Origin: Alphaproteobacteria bacterium
GTDB taxonomy: Bacteria; Pseudomonadota; Alphaproteobacteria; UBA828
Assembly (NCBI GenBank): GCA_018668475.1
Contig: JABJCZ010000342.1
Span: 1 to 19,205 of the forward strand
Direction: 5' to 3'
DNA length: 19,205 nt
In this document: positions 15,947 to 19,205 of the stretch, in pieces
How positions within the stretch are numbered: the first letter of the stretch is position 1
How the letters are laid out: the number at the start of each line of letters is the position of its first letter
Position numbers and translations under genes: made by a program
Notes under the pieces: model-generated
Told to the model about the DNA's origin: nothing
Database searches by the model: none
What the model saw: the letters and a program-made list of their open reading frames with translations, nothing else

Positions 15947-16834
15947 ATGCCGACGCAGCCTATGAACCAGATACCCATAAGTAAACCGGACACGCCCATT
16001 GCGCCGGGTCTTCATATTGTAGCCACACCGATTGGCAATCTTGCAGATATGCCTTCCCGCGGCCGCGACGTACTGAGCGGCGTGGATGTTATTGCCTGTG
16101 AAGACAAGCGCCATACCGCGAAACTACTGAACCATTATGGCATCAGAACGCCAATGACCGCCTATCACGATCACAATGCGGTGCGTGCCCGCCCGGCACT
16201 CCTGCGCCGGTTGGCGAACGGAGGTGCCGTCGCGCTGGTCTCGGATGCCGGGACCCCGCTCATGTCCGACCCCGGCTACAAGCTGGTACGCGAGGCGATC
16301 GATGCGGGCATTGCGGTAACCGGCGTGCCGGGGCCAAACGCCGCGATGCTGGCCCTCGTACTTTCGGGCCTGCCAACCGACCGGTTTATGTTTGCCGGAT
16401 TTTTGCCGCCGAAATCCGCTGCTCGACGATCCGCCTTCGGGGAGTTTCGGTCTGTCCCAGCGACCATTGTCATTCATGAATCTGCCCGCCGCCTGGCGGC
16501 CAGCCTGCGCGATGCGGCGGCAGTTCTGGGGCCTAGAGATGCCGCTGTCGCGCGCGAGCTGACCAAGCGCCATGAAGAAGTGCGGCGCGGCACACTGGAT
16601 GATCTCGCCGAATGGTACGAGGCCGAAGGCGCACCTAAAGGGGAGGTCACCGTCGTTATCGGCCCACCGGCCAACAACCCTGTCGAGGTGGATGAGACCG
16701 CGTTGGACGCCCAGCTTGACGTATTGCTGGAGACATTGAGTGTTCGCGATGCCAGTGCCCAGCTCTCCGCCGAGACCGGGATAGCGCGGCGCACCATATA
16801 TGAGCGCGCGCTGGCCCGACGGCGAGACACATGA
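15947..16834 (+). CDS. rsmI: 16S rRNA (cytidine1402-2'-O)-methyltransferase
   Basis: This 295-residue SAM-dependent methyltransferase of the tetrapyrrole-methylase fold 2'-O-methylates C1402 in the ribosomal P-site region. Landmarks are LHIVATPIGNLADM (22-35), CEDKRHTAKLL (51-61), the signature ALVSDAGTPLMSDPGYKL (96-113) and GVPGPNAAMLALVLSGLP (126-143). A second ATG at 15962 would give 290 residues; neither has a clear Shine-Dalgarno. The stop overlaps the yraN start (ATGA, 16831-16834), pointing to coupled translation. The divergent LppC-like gene is the same neighbour as lpoA is to rsmI (yraL) in E. coli. Confidence 0.95.
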   Translation: MPTQPMNQIPISKPDTPIAPGLHIVATPIGNLADMPSRGRDVLSGVDVIACEDKRHTAKLLNHYGIRTPMTAYHDHNAVRARPALLRRLANGGAVALVSDAGTPLMSDPGYKLVREAIDAGIAVTGVPGPNAAMLALVLSGLPTDRFMFAGFLPPKSAARRSAFGEFRSVPATIVIHESARRLAASLRDAAAVLGPRDAAVARELTKRHEEVRRGTLDDLAEWYEAEGAPKGEVTVVIGPPANNPVEVDETALDAQLDVLLETLSVRDASAQLSAETGIARRTIYERALARRRDT

Positions 16835-17199
16835 AAACGGGCCGCGTTGCTTCCGAAGCGCGGGGGCGGCGCGCCGAAACCGCCTGCGCCTGGCTGTTGC
16901 GCGCGAGTGGGTATCGGCTGCTGGCGACGCGATGGCGCGTGCCGGTCGGCGAGATTGACCTGATCGCCAAGCGCGGGCGGTCGATTGTTTTCGTTGAGGT
17001 AAAGGCACGACCGACGTTGAGTGCGGCACTGGAAGCGGTCACACCACGACAACGGCTGCGAATCGAACGGGCGGCAGAGGTTTTCTTGTCGCAGCACCCG
17101 AAATGGCGCAATCTTGAGGTTCGATTCGATGTTATGGCCGCCATCCCCGGCAGACTGCCGCGTCACGTCTGCGATGCATGGCGACCGGGATTGCCATAG
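16831..17199 (+). CDS. YraN family protein (UPF0102), predicted endonuclease-like
   Basis: This 122-residue protein is the usual family length. It shows the restriction-endonuclease-like core GEIDLIAKRG and VFVEVKARP, where the Asp, Glu and Lys are in the family's expected metal-binding and catalytic arrangement. GRRAETACAWLL at the N-terminus is also typical. The cellular role of the family is unresolved. It begins within the rsmI stop (ATGA overlap) and the BON-domain gene follows after 70 bases. The rsmI-yraN pairing matches the E. coli locus. Confidence 0.93.
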   Translation: MKTGRVASEARGRRAETACAWLLRASGYRLLATRWRVPVGEIDLIAKRGRSIVFVEVKARPTLSAALEAVTPRQRLRIERAAEVFLSQHPKWRNLEVRFDVMAAIPGRLPRHVCDAWRPGLP

Positions 17200-17269
17200 T
17201 GTTTTGCCCAATTTGTTGCTGACGACTTCTAATGTGTTCAACCAACCCACTGAACCTGGTGCACCATTG

Positions 17270-17926
17270 ATGACAGTTACCGCTCAGGACCCTTCAGCAA
17301 ACTCCACCCCCCGTCGCCGGGCCGGCCGGTATCAGTTTATTGCCGTTCTAGCCCTGTTGGCGACACTACCGCTGCTTTCTGGCTGCGCCAGCGCCGTGAT
17401 CGGTGCCGGCGCGTCAGCAGGAATCGTTGCTTCCCAGGAACGGTCCGTTGGCGATGCCGTAGATGACCTGACCATTCGGGCCTCCCTGAACGAGGGCTTT
17501 TTCGACGAGGATATTGACCTGTTCGGCAACGTGAGCTTTGCCGTGGTTGAAGGGCGCGTGCTGCTGAAAGGCACCGTACAAAAACCTGAAGACAGGATCC
17601 GGGCGGTCAAAATCGTCTGGAAAACCAAAGGTGTGCGGGAAGTCATCAATGAAATTCAGGTGACCGACGAAGGCCGTATCGTCAATTACGCGCGCGACAC
17701 ATGGATATCAACCCAGCTGAAAACCTCGATCCTGTTCGACAAAGATATTCAGTCGATCAATTACAATATCGAGACCATTAATGGGGTCGTCTACATTATC
17801 GGCATCGCCCAGGATCGGGCAGAACTGGACCGAGTGGTCAATCGAGCGCGCACTATTTCCCATGTCAGGCGGGTCGTTTCTCACGTGCAGTTGAAAGACG
17901 ACCCTGACCGGGTGGCGACACCCTGA
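17270..17926 (+). CDS. BON-domain lipoprotein (DolP/YraP-like)
   Basis: This 218-residue protein has a long basic N-terminus, a hydrophobic run and a lipobox LSGC with Cys39; Ala at +2 favours outer-membrane sorting. Two BON domains follow, about 65-132 and 140-208, each with the helix, strand and GxV pattern (EGRVLLKGTV, NGVVYIIGIA). DolP (YraP) in E. coli is a two-BON outer-membrane lipoprotein that binds anionic phospholipid and supports BAM function; sharing of that role is inferred from architecture and neighbours. The open frame extends into yraN, but the ATG at 17270 gives a proper signal peptide. Its stop shares a base with the next start (TGATG). Confidence 0.9.
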   Translation: MTVTAQDPSANSTPRRRAGRYQFIAVLALLATLPLLSGCASAVIGAGASAGIVASQERSVGDAVDDLTIRASLNEGFFDEDIDLFGNVSFAVVEGRVLLKGTVQKPEDRIRAVKIVWKTKGVREVINEIQVTDEGRIVNYARDTWISTQLKTSILFDKDIQSINYNIETINGVVYIIGIAQDRAELDRVVNRARTISHVRRVVSHVQLKDDPDRVATP

Positions 17927-18753
17927 TGGACGAGCTTTCGGCTGAGCAGAACGTGGCCGCTCTCGGCGCTCTTGAGGATACGGAAATCGACCTGGCGGAA
18001 GCGGCGTTGGCAATAGGCGTTCTCGACTACCCGTCGGTTGATCTCACGTCCTACCGTGCGCATCTCAATACGCTGGTGGCCGACGTGCGGCGCTCCCGCA
18101 GCAGCAAAACCGGCCTGGAGGGGCGCATTCAGCGGATCAACCGGGTTCTGTTCGAGACTCATGGCTATGCCGGCGATGCAGAGAGTTATGACGACCCACA
18201 AAATGCCAATCTGATCCGAGTGATCGACCGTCACCTCGGCTTGCCGGTCATTCTTGGTGTGCTTTATATTCATGTCGCCCGAGCGCAGCGGTGGGAAGCC
18301 GACGGACTGGCGTTTCCAGGGCATTTTCTGGTGCGCCTTGAGATCGAGGGTCGGCGCGCAATCGTTGACCCGTTTCATGCCGGGCAGGTGCTGCAAGCTG
18401 GCGACCTGCGCAACATGCTGAAGCAGTTTATGGGTACCGACGCCGAGCTGCTACCCGAGCACTATGCGACGGTTAGCAACCGTAATATTTTGCTGCGCAC
18501 CATGAACAACATCAAAACCAGGGCCATCGACGGTAGCGATATCGAGCGCGCCGCTGTCATACTGGACCGAATGACAATACTGGCGCCACAGGTGCCGGGG
18601 CCGTGGCGCGAGCTGGGCATGCTCGAAGCCCGGCGCGGCAACATGAGCCGCGCCATCAGAGCCATTCTGACCTACGCCAATTACGCGACCACTGGCGACG
18701 ATCGCGAGGCAGCCGCCAGGATGATCAAGAAACTGAAAACCGACTTGAACTAG
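17926..18753 (+). CDS. SirB1-type transglutaminase-like protein with TPR tail
   Basis: This 275-residue protein has the SirB1 core (about 20-185): an N-terminal helical part, NLIRVIDRHLGLPVILGVLYIHVA, then FPGHFLVR with His133 and IVDPF with Asp148. A TPR-like helical tail follows (about 205-265). No signal peptide is seen, so it is likely cytoplasmic. The family is widespread but its biochemical function is not established; I do not infer an enzyme activity. The ATG shares one base with the BON gene stop, implying coupled translation. gshB starts 66 bases later. Confidence 0.88.
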   Translation: MDELSAEQNVAALGALEDTEIDLAEAALAIGVLDYPSVDLTSYRAHLNTLVADVRRSRSSKTGLEGRIQRINRVLFETHGYAGDAESYDDPQNANLIRVIDRHLGLPVILGVLYIHVARAQRWEADGLAFPGHFLVRLEIEGRRAIVDPFHAGQVLQAGDLRNMLKQFMGTDAELLPEHYATVSNRNILLRTMNNIKTRAIDGSDIERAAVILDRMTILAPQVPGPWRELGMLEARRGNMSRAIRAILTYANYATTGDDREAAARMIKKLKTDLN

Positions 18754-18819
18754 ACAGCCGGAGAGCATCGCGCGGCCGACCCAGGCGCGCGGGGCAGCAC
18801 CACAGGAGATATATCGGCC

Positions 18820-19205
18820 ATGAGCCTCGCCGTTGCCATTCAGATGGACCCGATGGACAACATCGATATCGAGGGAGACAGCACGTTCGCGCTGGCGCTG
18901 GAAGGCCAGGAGCGGGGCCACGCGCTGTATCATTACCTGCCGTCGGAAATGTCGCTGAAACAGGGGCGGGTCATTGCCCGGCTTCGCCCGCTGAGAGTGC
19001 GCGCGGAGAAAGGCAATCACTTCAGCTTTGGCGAGACCAGCGTCATGGATCTCGCGACCTTCGACGTCGTGCTCATGCGCCAGGATCCACCGTTTGACAT
19101 GGCCTATATTACGGCGACCCATCTGCTGGAGCACATTCACCCGCAGACCCTGGTGGTTAACGACCCGGTCCACGTTCGCAACGCACCGGAAAAACTGTTC
19201 GTCAC
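18820..19205 (+). CDS. gshB: glutathione synthetase, 5' part, cut by right edge
   Basis: 128 complete codons remain open to the right edge. The peptide begins [20 protein letters not shown] and contains [22 protein letters not shown], then [25 protein letters not shown] and [16 protein letters not shown]. This is the N-terminal domain of prokaryotic glutathione synthetase; the ATP-grasp part lies outside. The enzyme joins gamma-glutamylcysteine and glycine using ATP. The ATG at 18820 has AGGAGA at 18804-18809, about 11 bases upstream. It is probably the next member of the rsmI-to-SirB1 transcript. Confidence 0.95.
   Translation, partial: MSLAVAIQMDPMDNIDIEGDSTFALALEGQERGHALYHYLPSEMSLKQGRVIARLRPLRVRAEKGNHFSFGETSVMDLATFDVVLMRQDPPFDMAYITATHLLEHIHPQTLVVNDPVHVRNAPEKLFV

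Noticed and set aside
16124..17029. 301-codon leftward frame opposite rsmI and yraN
   Set aside because: Antisense shadow of two clear conserved genes; composition is Arg/Gly/Pro-rich with no motifs.

Overview
The window is a compact, ordinary-looking chromosomal segment from an alphaproteobacterium. The evidence is the gene content and order: a divergent rph / hrcA pair, a leftward hrcA-grpE, dnaK-dnaJ, dapB-nth run, an EI24/CysZ-like membrane protein next to a bactofilin, and a YraN, BON-lipoprotein, SirB1, gshB series. G+C is generally high, with a visibly lower-G+C patch at the left end. No rRNA, tRNA, CRISPR, prophage or insertion sequence is visible.

Layout. Bases 1-176 hold no secure gene; a leftward gene may begin at 71 and run off the edge. 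A leftward glutathionyl-hydroquinone reductase (177-1145) is followed by a 455-base gene-free stretch holding a CtrA-like box and a GC-rich hairpin. A leftward PfkB sugar/nucleoside kinase (1601-2605) diverges from a rightward three-gene set: EI24/CysZ-like membrane protein, bactofilin, and a small lipoprotein of unknown function (2799-4748). The junction of the first two genes carries three tandem 30-base units, each a perfect short hairpin. This is the least ordinary structure in the window.

Bases 4745-11684 are a leftward block for protein folding, lysine/peptidoglycan precursor synthesis and base-excision repair: hrcA-grpE (sigma70-type promoter), dnaK (its own sigma32-type promoter), dnaJ, dapB and nth. 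From 11888 the rightward trio rph, rdgB, hemW is tightly packed and overlapping. It converges on a leftward LppC/LpoA-like lipoprotein (14476-15912). The final rightward set, rsmI, yraN, BON-domain lipoprotein, SirB1-like protein and gshB (cut by the right edge), is head-to-tail with overlapping or near-overlapping ends.

How the genes work together. The chaperone genes form one stress module with two promoter types. The LppC-RsmI-YraN-BON group resembles the enterobacterial yraL/lpoA/yraN/diaA/dolP locus, suggesting an old envelope-maintenance neighbourhood. The bactofilin set looks like an envelope/cytoskeleton group. Glutathione appears at both ends (a GSH-dependent reductase and GSH synthetase), but this may be coincidence. 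I see no clear new defence or mobile system.
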